Below are positions 9,687 through 21,100 of a stretch of 64,000 nt of DNA, piece by piece. This DNA comes from Lineus longissimus. Its lineage: Eukaryota; Nemertea; Pilidiophora; Heteronemertea; Lineidae. The stretch covers positions 3,286,001 through 3,350,000 of the forward strand of contig NC_088322.1 in the NCBI RefSeq assembly GCF_910592395.1. The letters are read 5' to 3'. The notes below the pieces were generated by a model that searched no databases, was not told the origin of the DNA, and saw only the letters and a list, made by a program, of their open reading frames with translations. Numbering within the stretch: position 1 is the stretch's first letter; the number at the start of each line of letters is the position of its first letter. The translations under genes were made by a program, and so were the position numbers.

Positions 9687-12600
9687 CTGAAGATAGAAAA
9701 TATTTTTTTTCTTCAAAAATGTTTGGTCTCAGATAATTCTGATGAGGTATAAGTCATGGTCAAATTGGTCTGTGTGGTTTTGAAACCTGTGTTTGAAATA
9801 AGCCCAACTTCTGTTAACACTATTTCCCACTTCATTAGTTACTAAACCCAGCAAGAGAGGTCGCGCTTGCGGTATATCAAGCTGATATGCTTTACATAAT
9901 ATGCATTCATTTCAGTTAACCTTTTCAATCCGACATCCCTCATCTCATACCGACCGGTCTGCCCTGAGCGGGATGACATACTGCATCGCTAACTCAAGTT
10001 CTGGCTTGTGGCACCACCCTCGATAACTCTAGATACGGGATAGTATCCCGCTCTGGGCAATTGAAATGGTTGAATCAGTTGAATCGCTGATGTTTTGCAG
10101 ATGTGCTTGGTTAGGGTCAGCCCAGGATTGAAAAAGTTAACAAACTGCTCTCAGTCTGAACAGCTTATTTGGGATAGATGTGATGATCTTCCATAAAAAT
10201 GTTTTGCAAGAGTATACAGTACTCACCAGCAATAGCAGAAATAATTCTGTTATCCAATTTCTTCTTCCCATTAGCCCCCGATAAATTGTAATTCCCCAGG
10301 TCTTCCTTATCATAAAAGGTTCCCATGGCTGCAGAGAGGCAATAGGTAAGGTCCTGAAATTGGAACAAGAAAAAAACTTATCAACACACAAAAATAATTA
10401 AGGGGACCACATGTACTAAAATACCAACTACTTTCCTTAAATCAGACAGAATTCATTATTATATCTGAATAGTATATGAACTAAGCATTCAGTAGATACT
10501 GTTTTTTTATCATTATATAACTTGTTACCATGGCAACAGCAGCCATATTGGATTTTTTTGCTTAATACCCTGTGTCAATGATTTCTCCTTAACCACTGCT
10601 TATTTTTTAATGGCATTTTTTTTGTAAATGGATCAAATGCTAATCTGTGATTTAACAGACCAGTTTTTGTTCCAGAATATATTTCTGGTGTTAGAATGCG
10701 ACTTTTGAAGGGACCCTGAAACCAAGGTACCTAATTAGCAATGCATGATCAAATCATCTTCACCCCCATATGTTAAGTCATACCCCTGGTTGTTTTCTAC
10801 ACCTCCCTCTTGCGTATAATAAGAAGAAAAAGAAACCTGCAGAACCCGAGTGATATCAATATGGTCCCACTGCTCTGACGAGACTGTGGGACCATAATTA
10901 TCTAAAACAATGCTTTTTAAACATTGATAAAAATGGGAGAAATAATGCACACTTTGGACATTAGCTCATTCTTCACCCAGCCCCTTTTAAGTGAATTCGT
11001 TAAAATTTTAGCCAAATCAGAGGTGAAAGAGCCAATGGCGATTTGGCGAGCGGGTGGTGCCATCCCTATATACAAACAATGAAAATCAGACTAAAAGATA
11101 TGGACTTACTGTAGCCGACTTTATAATATATTTCTGTTGCGAGTAAACATACACCCCACTCCCTTTCACCAGTTCCTTCATCTGAAATACAAAATAAATT
11201 ATGCAGTTTTTGATTTCAATGGGACAAAAAAGATTTTGAGAGTTACAGGAGAGAAATGGTTTTCCTCTGGACAAGATGAACTTCTTCAATATGGAGGCCA
11301 AAACAGCACGAGTGGATAGCCTCCTCTACAAAGGACAACCAGATGTATCCCATAACTTGTCTTGCTGGTAAAACTGGGCACAAAACTTTTATTTGCAATC
11401 ACTGGTGAAATCTAGGAGAGTTCCAAAAATTGCCTTTAGACCTTACCTTGAACTGCTTGGCAACCTCTGGATTTACTACACCAGCCTTTGGCATGTCGGA
11501 TGGTGTCATATTCGTTGCATTGGATGAACCTGAAAAAAACTTCAGTGTCTAATCATACGTTGGTAGGATTACATCAAATGCATGTACTTTCAAGGCCAGG
11601 CTGAGTGATTGTTTGGTGTAGTCAACGGTATTATGAGGGACACCAATTTGTGTTGGGAGTTAATTTCGTCGGCCAAGGAATTTGAAATATTTGGCAACAA
11701 AGATGATATCATTGTTTATAATCCAGCAAAACACATGATTTGCTTTCCTCTGCTTGGCTAACTGGAAAACCGCAACCATGTTATTAGTAGTAGGAAAAGG
11801 TTATTTTTATTGTCGAGCAACATGGGTGGTCATTTTTGCAACTGAAATATGCATGGCATGTGTTTATAACAGACTGGAAAGACAAAAATAATAACTAACT
11901 AGCATATACCCGTGCTCTGCACGGAGTTGTTGGGAGCTGTGAACGCAACGGCCAAGGAGGAAATATTGCGACGTCAACAACACGGACATGGTTTGGGTTG
12001 TTTTGTTAGCTGTTTAGTGGTTAAGTGTGCAATCGTTTGAAACAAAGCATCATCCAAAATGCACTTTTTGATGCATTAAGGTAAGGAAATACGGTACTGT
12101 CCTGTTTGGGCAATATTGATGACTATGTCACAAAAAAGCAAGGCCATTGAGCGCGTAATAAAGTCGAAGTTCGCGCGACAAAAATCTCCAACTGTGAAAT
12201 AATATATAAGATACCAGGTCCTTGACCATCAGCCTCTTTAGACAGACCAGAAGCCTAAAAATTTCATCTCTAATGAGTTTTCAATTGAAGGTGCTGAGAG
12301 AATTTTGTGGGTTGGTGCAAGTTCGGCATTAATCGGAACCAACTGCTCCAATCTGCTAGAAACTCGCAGTGTTAATGCTTTGGACGATGTAATTAACAAA
12401 TACGAGGATCGGAAAATATTTTCATTGCCCTTCTAATTAGTGAAACAATGTCAGATTTCAGAGGCTTCTGGGCCTCCAAAATCTGACCAGTATACTGGTA
12501 CATTCATCATCACTGCAAGTTTCAAGCCGAATGGAGCAGTACTTTTCTATTTATACTGAACTTGCAACAACCCACAAAATATTTCCAAGCCCCCTTTCCT

Positions 12601-15600
12601 GTGCTAACACGAAATTCAGTATTTGGAATTTCAAAATTGACTGTACAGGGCCACAAAAATAAGACCTCGGTCTACTAGTTTTGCTAACTTACTCACCAAT
12701 TTGACTAGAGTTGCTAGCACTTGCAGCCAGCTCCTCTGCTGCCTTTGCAGCCGACTCCTCTGCTGCCTTTATCTTTTCCTTTGCAGCACTCAGCTCTGCC
12801 TGCAAACCATCCTTTTCCTTCTCAAGATTCAGCACTCTTAAGGCAAGCTGATTTCGTTGGCCGGTCAGTGCTAACACCTCCTCCTGGAGTTCCCGCCCTT
12901 TTTCAGCCTTTTTCCTCAATGCTGCCAATTCATTATTACAAATGAGTTCACAGTCCTCAAATTGCTGGGGCTTGTCAGTAGTTGCTGAGCTCTGTCTCTC
13001 CCGGTCAAGAATGGAATTGACTTCTCTTAAAAAGAATGCAACAAAGTATAGATAATAAGGCCAAACAAAAGGCACTAGAATTGACCCATTTGAAAGTCTG
13101 CCATGTTTAGGAAAAAGGTGTATCTACCGGTAAATGGAATAATGCATTCAATTCTCCACAGGTTAAAATATTTTAAGTGAATGCCACCCTGAAACTTGGC
13201 AATGCATTATTCCATTTAAAACTACCTTTTGCCCGATTATGACCGACTTTCGTGAGTGGTCTATTCATGTAAGTTGCTGCAAAGATGGATCTGAAACTAA
13301 AATGGAGCCATCCCTTTAGTACAAACATGACTGAATAGCCCGATTTCTGGATTCTCAAGATGGCAGCCATATTTGATGTCTGATCAGGCCGAAATTAAAG
13401 TGGCACCATATAGAAATGTTTTTCATGCCAAGACGGCTGGTGTAACCTTTGACTTTTACTAAAACCTGGTCCCTAGATTTCCAGTATACTTCGATACAAA
13501 CCAGCTTGCCATAAAACTAATTTCTGGAGATGAGGATGCATGGCTATCAACCAATTGCATGAGTTTCACGCTCAAGCATTGTCAGGCAACTTATGTTTTG
13601 TGCCATAAAGAAGTTGACGGGCTGAGTGCAAGAAACCGGTAAGCGCCATGTCAGGCAAAATCATTGTGACTGTAACGCTGCCATCTAACGGCTGGAATCA
13701 ACACTGCTGTCGTAGCACGCATCAATTCGGAGATCGAAAACAGCGCTGTTTGCTATTTTTAGTGCAAGAACCCGGCAAGCGCCCTCCCATTCATATGCTA
13801 ATGCATTACATTCAAAGGTCCCAGATGTCGTTTGCTGGGTTTTTGCTCTAAAGGCTTTTACCGGGTTGATCGTTCTTAATAAAAAACTGCGCTTACCGGT
13901 TTCTTGCACTCTGCCCGTAAATTATCCAGGGATAGAGAGTGGGTGTGCATGGTTTTATATTATCCAGCGCTATTTTCACAAGTTTTGAAATTATAGGGGG
14001 CAGATTGATCTCACTTACAGTGCAATCTTTTTATAGTGTCCCACTTTAACCTCTAGGTCTTGGTGTGGCCTTATGTGGATTTAGTTACTGACTGAAGGGC
14101 GTGCGGGTGATAATGCAGTGCAGCTCATAGTGCGGAAAATACAGTAATGTATCCTACCGAGATACACCTGCCATAAAATTTGGGTGAGATTCCAACCGCT
14201 CTTTCATGGGTAATTTCACTTCAAATCCTACTGGGAACCATGCTTGGTCCCAAAAGTTATGATTCGGGCAAGTTTTACTGTAGTTTATTCAGGGAAAATG
14301 TAACTCACCTTTCCATTCCACTCTCAGTGGGCTGGGGATGTGCACTTGTCATGCTTGTAGGGCCTGCATCACCATTCTTCGCAATAGGGAGTGAGGAGTT
14401 GGTGGCTAAAAGGAAAGATGGATTAAGCTGAATTTGTATTCCGGAATTCAAACTATATGCATGCCGAGTGTGAACGTAGCTATAGTCATTGAGTAACATA
14501 GGATAGGACTGCCCGAAAATGAGAAGTTGGAGATGACTGAAGTGTATTGAATGCATCCCTCCGGGTAGGGCAAGGACAGTATCGATTTGATGAAATGACT
14601 ATTAAGTGTTCAGCTGGTGTTGGCCTATAAATCTCGACACCACATTCCCCTAAAACAGCACTACAAAACCAGCAACAAAAGTTAAATTCTGACCCCCTGC
14701 AGTCGGACTCCAGTAGCATGTTTGAAGACAACATTGACTTTATTCGAACATGTTCATCTATGCCTTCATACTGATACCCATCTTGCCACTAGACATACAC
14801 GGCTACATAATAAATTTTGTTTCATTGAAAGTCGATGAGTGCACATGGAGAACTTTGACCCCCCAAAAGACCAAAATTCCCTTTCCGACTGACAAAAGCA
14901 CCACCTATACTTTCGTGCCCTTGACAACACAGGCTAATTCAGCAATAAGTAGGTAAAAGACATATCAAGGTGGCATAAAATCTTTAAAACATCTTGGGCT
15001 GTTGAGGGCGGAGGCTCATTGCAGAAAACTTCTTTGACAGCCCCTTACATTATATTGCTCATCATACAAAACATACCCTGGTTGGCGACACTTGCTACCT
15101 TCTTCGTCTGCCTCTTCTTCTTAATTTCAGAACTTGGTTCCTTTCGTTTGTTCGGAGTCTGACCATTATCACCATTAGAATCTAGACAGCACAATAAAAA
15201 TTATGAAGATTAGGCCTATTAGGCTCATTGCAGAAAACTTCTTTGACAGCCCCTTTCATTATATTGCTCATCATACAATACATACCCAGGTTGGCGACAC
15301 TTGCGACCTTCTTCGTCTGCCTCTTCTTCTTAATTTCAGAACTTGGTTCCTTTCGTTTGTTCGGAGTCTGACCATTATCACCATTAGAATCTAGACAGCA
15401 CAATAAAAATTATGAAGATTAGGCCTAAAATAAAAATATCTGTGGTTCCGGTAACGTATTCCCCCAGAGGTAGGTTAGGTAGGCAGGAAATTTATTTTCA
15501 TTTTATGAAATTATTTTACTTTATTTTGTAATTTTTCATGGTCAGAAACAAAGAATTAGAAGGGAAACAATGAAATTGCACTGGGATTTTTAGATTTTTG

Positions 15601-17067
15601 CAAATAAAATATTTTTTTTGTCTTTTTTGGTCACCAAAAAATAGGGTAGGTAGGGTCAAGGAGGATACCGCGGTGACGTCACATCACGTGATCCCAACCC
15701 ATATTAGTGATCGCTATGGCCAATCAGATTCAGTCTACTGACAGCACCAGCACTGAGCACATCTCCGTCTCACTGTCTGGTGCGCTCCTGTACACAAAAA
15801 CACCAATAGACATGAAATATTGCAATACCTAGTATGGATTCTTCCTGTGTAAAATAAAATTTACAGAGCAGATTAACTTCCACGAATAAAAAAGACGTTT
15901 GGCGTGGCCAAAGTGCGGAAATAATGTCTCCGCTAAAATACACTACGAAATACACTAGGCAATGCACTACGCAATATACAGTAGAGATGCAGTTGAGTTT
16001 GTTTTTGTTTTGACTTAGAAGCCCGCCCATATCATAATATATTCATGTTTTCATGAAGTATGAACTCATTTCTGTCCCATACAACTCTAAGAACAGTCAA
16101 TTTCTCCTTAAATCATCACCGAAACCGCGATATCCGCGGGAAGATTTTGTTCTATTGTCCGAAAATGCATGATCTTACAGGGGCGCTAACTCGACAAATA
16201 GAGGGGATCTATGGGGATCTATGCGAGTTTTAGGTCCTACAGGTCTCGAACTTGTAAAATCTGTAAACATGCCTCCAAATTCCATTATGATAATGAAAAG
16301 ATTGCCCATATCTGGGAGACTGTTTTGAAACCATCGCTAATTTTGGAAGATCGGTGCCCGGCTATTTGGTTAAAAAAAACCTATTTTTCCCCATCAAAAC
16401 AGCACTTTTCATTATTCAAATGATAGCTTATTGTCTGAAGACTTATTTCATAGTAGAAAGGTACTAATAACTCTGATTTGATGCGAAAAATCTAACTTTT
16501 TTGATGACTTGATTTTCCCTTGGCCGTGGATCGAGTTTGTTTACAATATGCAGCGCCATCTTGGAAAAGCCGTGACGTCACCGCGGTATCCTCCTTGAGG
16601 TAGGGTTAAGTATTACGATGAACAGCCAATTTTGTACCAAGTGCAAGTGGTTTGGTTTGTTAGTGGTTACAGAGGATTCAAATTCCATGTTGATTGATAT
16701 GGGCACATCGTAATTTTTTATTTAGAGCTGATCATACAGTGCATTAGACCATGAAATATATTGAACCGCGATTTGGTCCCTTAGTTGTGGTCACCAAGGG
16801 GTACATGTGTACCAAATTTATTTCAGTAAATTTTTTTTAAAAAGCGGTTACGAAACGTTCCACCATTGTTTAACGATGACGCTGCGTGATGGTCAAGTCT
16901 CACAGGTGAGCCAAAAAGCACAGCAAGGCAAATACCTGTATTATTTTCTCCGGATGCTGACACTTGACCTGATGCCGACCCTTGCCCTGATGTTGACACC
17001 TGCACTGTTCCCTTCCTTCTCTCTAATAGCTTTATCCTTAAACATTCTGCTTTCGTTTGAGCATAAT
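9361..17067 (-). CDS. BEN-domain protein gene, nine recognised exons, 5' end not found
   Basis: Minus-strand exons in transcript order: 17067-16936, 15390-15286, 15181-15077, 14405-14309, 13025-12697, 11529-11447, 11181-11110, 10353-10227 and 9686-9361. Every boundary has AG/GT sites, and the phases are compatible across all joins. The product has a basic/polar N-terminal region, repeated Lys/Arg-rich exons, a coiled coil (exon 5) and a C-terminal BEN domain followed by an acidic tail. BEN domains bind DNA or chromatin proteins and commonly act in transcriptional repression; coiled coil plus BEN is typical. At least one upstream exon is missing, because exon 17067-16936 begins inside a codon. 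The BEL element may interrupt the upstream intron. Two TIR elements lie in its introns. The BEN assignment rests on pattern, not on a profile search. Confidence 0.75.
9913..10085. repeat. Possible small foldback repeat
   Basis: TTAACCTTTTCAATCCG near the left edge is partly mirrored by CAATTGAAATGGTTGA near 10055-10072, and the interior has GCCCTGAGCGGGAT and ATCCCGCTCTGGGC words in opposite orientation. It lies in a BEN gene intron. Ends are imprecise. Confidence 0.35.
10227..10353 (-). CDS. BEN gene exon: first half of the BEN domain
   Basis: Bounded by TTTCAG and GTGAGT. It encodes helices with CLSAAMGTFYDKEDLGNY, the turn LSGANGKKKLD, and NRIISAIA. The Gly-x2-Gly-Lys then Leu-Asp pattern is characteristic of the BEN core. 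It joins in frame to 9686-9361. Confidence 0.75.
10400..11109. other. BEN gene intron sequence
   Basis: No coding evidence. A short perfect stem, ATGGTCCCAC (10861-10870) and GTGGGACCAT (10886-10895), is present. A 71-codon minus-strand ORF at 10735-10950 lacks splice sites and known motifs and was not called. Confidence 0.4.
11530..12696. other. BEN gene intron with a repeat-like word
   Basis: No gene seen. At 11901-11924 the sequence ACTAGCATATACCCGTGC then TCTGCACGG resembles the end of a repeat known in many invertebrates (an ACCCGTGCT-GCACGG hairpin), but the element's extent is not clear. Confidence 0.35.
12697..13025 (-). CDS. BEN gene exon: coiled coil
   Basis: A 329-bp exon between a TTTTTAAG acceptor and a GTGAGT donor. 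Heptads such as LAALRKKAEKGRELQEEV and LNLEKEKDGLQAELSAAK, then an Ala/Glu/Lys-rich helix, predict a coiled coil of about 75 residues, probably for dimerisation. Confidence 0.7.
13617..13918. mobile_element. 302-bp MITE with 30-bp terminal inverted repeats
   Basis: The left TIR (13617-13646, starts ACGGGCTGAGTGCAAG) and right TIR (13889-13918) match at 29 of 30 positions. A third, diverged copy of the TIR core (GTGCAAGAACCCGGCAAGCG, 13762-13781) is inside, in the same orientation as the left TIR. No ORF. Flanking duplication is not clear. It lies in a BEN gene intron. Confidence 0.8.
15077..15181 (-). CDS. BEN gene duplicated exon, downstream copy
   Basis: A 105-bp phase 1-1 exon encoding a Lys/Arg-rich segment (NKRKEPSSEIKKKRQTKKVA), a likely nuclear localisation or DNA-contact region. 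Sites: CTGTCTAG acceptor, GTATGT donor. Nearly identical to 15286-15390. Confidence 0.7.
15286..15390 (-). CDS. BEN gene duplicated exon, upstream copy
   Basis: Same length and phase as 15077-15181. The difference near the 3' end changes Asn-Gln to Asn-Leu. Inclusion of both copies would double the basic segment; mutually exclusive use is also possible because both copies have intact splice sites. Confidence 0.7.
15656..16598. mobile_element. 943-bp non-autonomous DNA transposon with 27-bp TIRs
   Basis: Terminal repeats at 15656-15682 and 16572-16598 are perfect inverted copies (TCAAGGAGGATACCGCGG...). Flanks repeat GGTAGGG (15649-15655 and 16599-16605), a 7-bp duplication that becomes 8 bp if the last A is excluded from the right TIR. 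Each TIR contains the palindrome TGACGTCA, the cAMP-response element core. No transposase ORF is present. A 7-8 bp duplication would fit hAT-like or P-like elements, but the TIR does not decide. It sits in a BEN gene intron. Confidence 0.85.
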
Positions 17068-17407
17068 CTGAAGAAAAAAATTAATGAATTATAGAATTGT
17101 CCAAGGCACGCCAAAGCAGAATTATTTCAACCCTGTACAAAATATTGGCAACATTTTACCATGGTGTATGTGTTCCGCGCATTTTACCGATCTGCGCTAT
17201 CTTAAGATTGCGCTGCGCATTCTTAGGATCCTATAATTGCGCGGCAATCTCGAGATCGCGCAAGGGAGTTGGGGGGGTTGGGGGGGGGTCTTGCGAGCCA
17301 ATGAACGAATGATGAATGATTGTCCCGCAAATAATATAACTGACTTATTATGTTCTCTCCGAGAATTTGCAACACCAGACTGCATAAATTATGATGAAAT
17401 ATATGAA

Positions 17408-17990
17408 CTATGGGTATTGCTTTCTAGGCGGTAACGTGAAGACGACAGGCTTGGTAGGCATGGTAGGCTTAGCGATGCCTCCGCCATCCAACTCGGCCAG
17501 CAGCTGAGCCTCTAACTTCGCGCTCTCAGCCTCATCCTCGGCCTTCGCCAAGGCCAACTTCTGTTGAGCTTCCTGGATGCGCAGCTGTTCGACGTACCTC
17601 TGCTTCTCTTGTTTGACCTTCAGCATCGCCAACTCTGCCTTTACTTTCGCCAACTGTGAACGGTTAGACTGCGTTGACTGATGTGACTGATCACTCTTCG
17701 CGTCATCAAAGTCGTCTTCATCTTCTTCATCTTCAGGAAGATTATCTTCTTCTGGTTTCTGGTGTCTGGTGTCTGGGTCACCCTGAGCAAGCAATGACGG
17801 CGTCATTGAAGGAGCCTCGTCTGCACGCTCTTCAATCTGGTCGATGACCTCATCTTCTAACTGCTCGACGATGCTATTAGCCTGACGGCCCCAGTCTACA
17901 AGGCGCTTCATCCGGTCCACGCTCGTAGTCAACTGTGTCAGTCTGTCAACTACAGAATAAACATCACGAGAAGATGACTTCAAGCGCTCT
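17408..17990 (-). pseudogene. Inverted fragment of a BEL/Pao gag
   Basis: A minus-strand open frame of 191 codons encodes an N-terminal helix, an acidic Glu/Asp linker, then a Ser-rich to Lys/Glu/Ala/Gln coiled coil (QLAKVKAELAMLKVKQEKQR...), the usual N-terminal layout of BEL/Pao gag. The pol ORF of the neighbouring BEL element runs on the opposite strand and its gag begins only near 18000, so the gag N-terminus is inverted and the middle of gag is missing. The fragment could instead come from a second, oppositely oriented BEL copy. Confidence 0.6.
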
Positions 17991-18122
17991 AAGGAGATTG
18001 ATACACAGCGATCTTTGGTGAAGATCGTTGACCGCTTACCTTTTCAGCTGCAAACCAGGTGATGTAAGGAGGCCGTATCCACCCTACAAGTTACCGGGGG
18101 TTACCCGAATATTGAACAATTA

Positions 18123-21100
18123 GTGCGGTTTGTTAATAGAGCGGCCAAGGAGGCCAATGACCCTGTTTTCGGAAGTCGACAAACTCAAGGAGCGCCAAAC
18201 TCAAAGCGACCGGACAATAAGCTGGGCTATAAACCAAAGACCACCAATGTCCCTGGGCGTCCCAAGGCCACGAATTTCGCCTTGAGCACCGAAGCAGGAC
18301 ATTCCCAGGGCCACAATGATCATGACACTGATGGTGTTTGTCTCCTGAATCCGAGCCATGGAGTTCACACGTTGTTCCAATGCCCAGATTTCAAGGAAAT
18401 GAAACCATCAGATCGTTTCAGCTTCACGCGCCAGAACAAACTTTGTGACAATTGTCTTAAGCACAATCATTTCTCTGCTCGATGCACACTAAATCGCCGG
18501 TGCAGTGTGCCTGGGTGCGGCAAGAAGCATACCAAGTTCCTTCATCTCTTGGAGGATAGGCCTACAGCTGGCACACTGGCCACTGTCAGGCCAAGGGACA
18601 GGACACCGTCATCATCCTCTAGTTCAGGAGCCAGCAGGGATCGAGGGACAACGCCTAGACCTGATGCTGTGTCCGCACAAAACGCTACCGGTAGTGTTAC
18701 GGGGGCCGGCAGCCCCATAGCTCTCCCTGTGGCTCCTGTCAAGATTAGGGCCAAAGGCGGGGCCGGTGGAGTTGTGACGACATATGCGCTGTTGGACACC
18801 GGGTCAACGAATACGTTCTGTTGTGATAGTCTGTTGGATGAGCTGGCTGTCGATGGAAAAGACTCGCTGTTGGCTTTGACGACCCTGGGGTCCAAGTGCC
18901 AGCAGGTGCCAACAAAGGTGGCTGCTTTGGAGGTCATGGACATGGACGAGAAATGTTTAGTCCAGCTGCCTTTTGTGTATTCAAGACCAGAACTTCCTGC
19001 TCCCAACGAGGCAGTTATGGCACGGGAGGCTAGTGACAAGTGGCCTCACCTCAGGGATTTGGATTTGCCTCGTGTGGCGCCGACGTGTGTGAAATTGCTA
19101 ATCGGCCAGGATATTCCTGAGGCCCTGTTGCCCATGGAGGTCAGGCAGGGGAACCCTGGGGAGCCATATGCCACTAAGACGGCTCTGGGGTGGACCCTCA
19201 ATGGGCCCATGGGTCAGCAGAGTCTGGGAAACGTGACGACAACATGCAATTTCATAGCTGCCGATCACAGGTTGGAGCGCCAACTTGAGAGAATTTGGGA
19301 ACTTGAAAGATCAAGTGACGATGATATTTTGGCACTGTCTGTGGAGGACAGGAGGGTGGTGCAAACGTGGACTGATTCTGTTAGTCAGGTCGACGGACAC
19401 TACCAATTACCGATACCGTTTAGAGACAGTAATCCGCGACTATCAAACAACGTTGTGATGGCGAAACATCGCTTGGACAGCCTTCAGCGAAAGTTTGAAC
19501 GTGATGAGGAGCTCTACCAGAACTACAAAACTGGTGTCGAGGAGCTTCTAAGCAACGGTTTTGCTGAAAGAGTGCCTGAAAGTGAAATATCGGGACCGCA
19601 GGGCAAAACCTGGTATTTGCCCCACCACCATGTTTCGAATCCGAATAAGGATAAAATCAGGATCGTGTTTGACTGTTCAGCATCCTACAAGGGAGACTCC
19701 CTCAACACTAAGGTGTTGCAAGGACCAGATTTGACGAACAAACTCATTGGTGTGCTATTGCGATTTAGAGAGCAGAACATTGCAGTCATGGCCGACATCA
19801 AGGCGATGTTTCATCAAGTTTGGGTCGAACCCGATGATCGTGATGCATTACGCTTTCTCTGGTGGCCAGGAGGCGATATGTCTTTAGAACCAGTGCCATA
19901 TCGCATGTGCGTACACCTTTTTGGCGGCATCTGGAGCCCCAGTGCTGCTAATTTTGCTCTCAAGCAAACCGCTTCAGATCATATTGAGGCTTTCGATGAT
20001 ATGACAATTCAGAGTGTGGTGAAAAGATTGTATGTGGATGACCTATGCAAGTCTGTCATTGATACTGAGGTGGCCATCAGACTTGCAGACCAGCTTTGCC
20101 GTCTTTTACAGCTTGGAGGCTTCAGGCTGACTAAGTGGGTCAGCAATGACAGAGAGGTAATCGCGTCGCTGCCACTAGAGGAAAGGGCACCAAAGGTGAA
20201 AGATTTGGATCTGGACAATTCGAATTTGCCGATGGAACGTGTTCTTGGGGTCTCCTGGGACCCAGAGACGGACTCCCTGGGAGTCAATGCCAAGATAATG
20301 GACAAGCCGCTTACTAGACGTGGTTTACTTAGTGATGTCAGTAGCGTATATGACCCTATGGGCATTGTCAGCCCATTTGTCATGCCCGCTAAGTGTCTGA
20401 TTCAGGAGTTGTGTCGAAGGGGCGCTGGATGGGATGAACCGCTTTTGGAGCATGAGGAGCTTGAATGGAACACCTGGCGAAGTGGTGTGGAGAAGCTCAA
20501 GCTGTTCTCGGTAAACAGATGTTTCCATCCGTGTGATTTTGGTGATGCCACCGCTACCGAGCTTCACCACTTCTCCGATGCAAGTGAAAGGGCCTATGGC
20601 TCTGTGGCATATCTGAAGCAAACAAATCGAGAAGGAAAAATTCATGTCACCATAGTATTTGCCAAGTCTAAGGTGGCGCCATTGGCAAATGTTACTATTC
20701 CGCGCTTGGAATTGCTCGCTGCAGTTGAGGCTGTCAAGATTGATCAACTGTTGCGACGGGAACTTGACATTCAGATAAAGTCAACAACGTTCTGGACCGA
20801 CAGCACGTTGGTTCTACAGTTCATAAACAATGAATCAAAACCATTAAAGACATTTGTGGCTAACCGTGTCACATACATCCGTTCATATACCTCCCCATCA
20901 CAGTGGAGGCATGTTGAGACTGATAAAAACCCTGGGGATGATGTTTCACGTGGCTTGACTGCAGATCAGATGTTGTCTTCAAAGAGGTGGGTCTCAGGGC
21001 CAGATTTCGTGTGGAGTGACATTGAGAAAACCGATACGGGGATCCCCCCTCTCTCTGAAAACTGTGAGGTCAAGAAAGCCCGAGTATTTAGTACAAATGC

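Larger units (their letters stand above)
15013..15430. repeat. 209-bp tandem duplication carrying a complete exon
   Basis: Copy 1 starts at GGCTCATTGCAGAAAAC (15013) and copy 2 at 15222, so the period is 209 bp. The copies differ by only a few substitutions. Each contains the full 105-bp exon with its acceptor and donor, so the duplicated exon adds 35 codons without changing frame. Confidence 0.85.

Noticed and set aside
20009-20747. Minus-strand ORFs within BEL pol
   Set aside because: Shadows of an intact plus-strand pol ORF with clear catalytic motifs.
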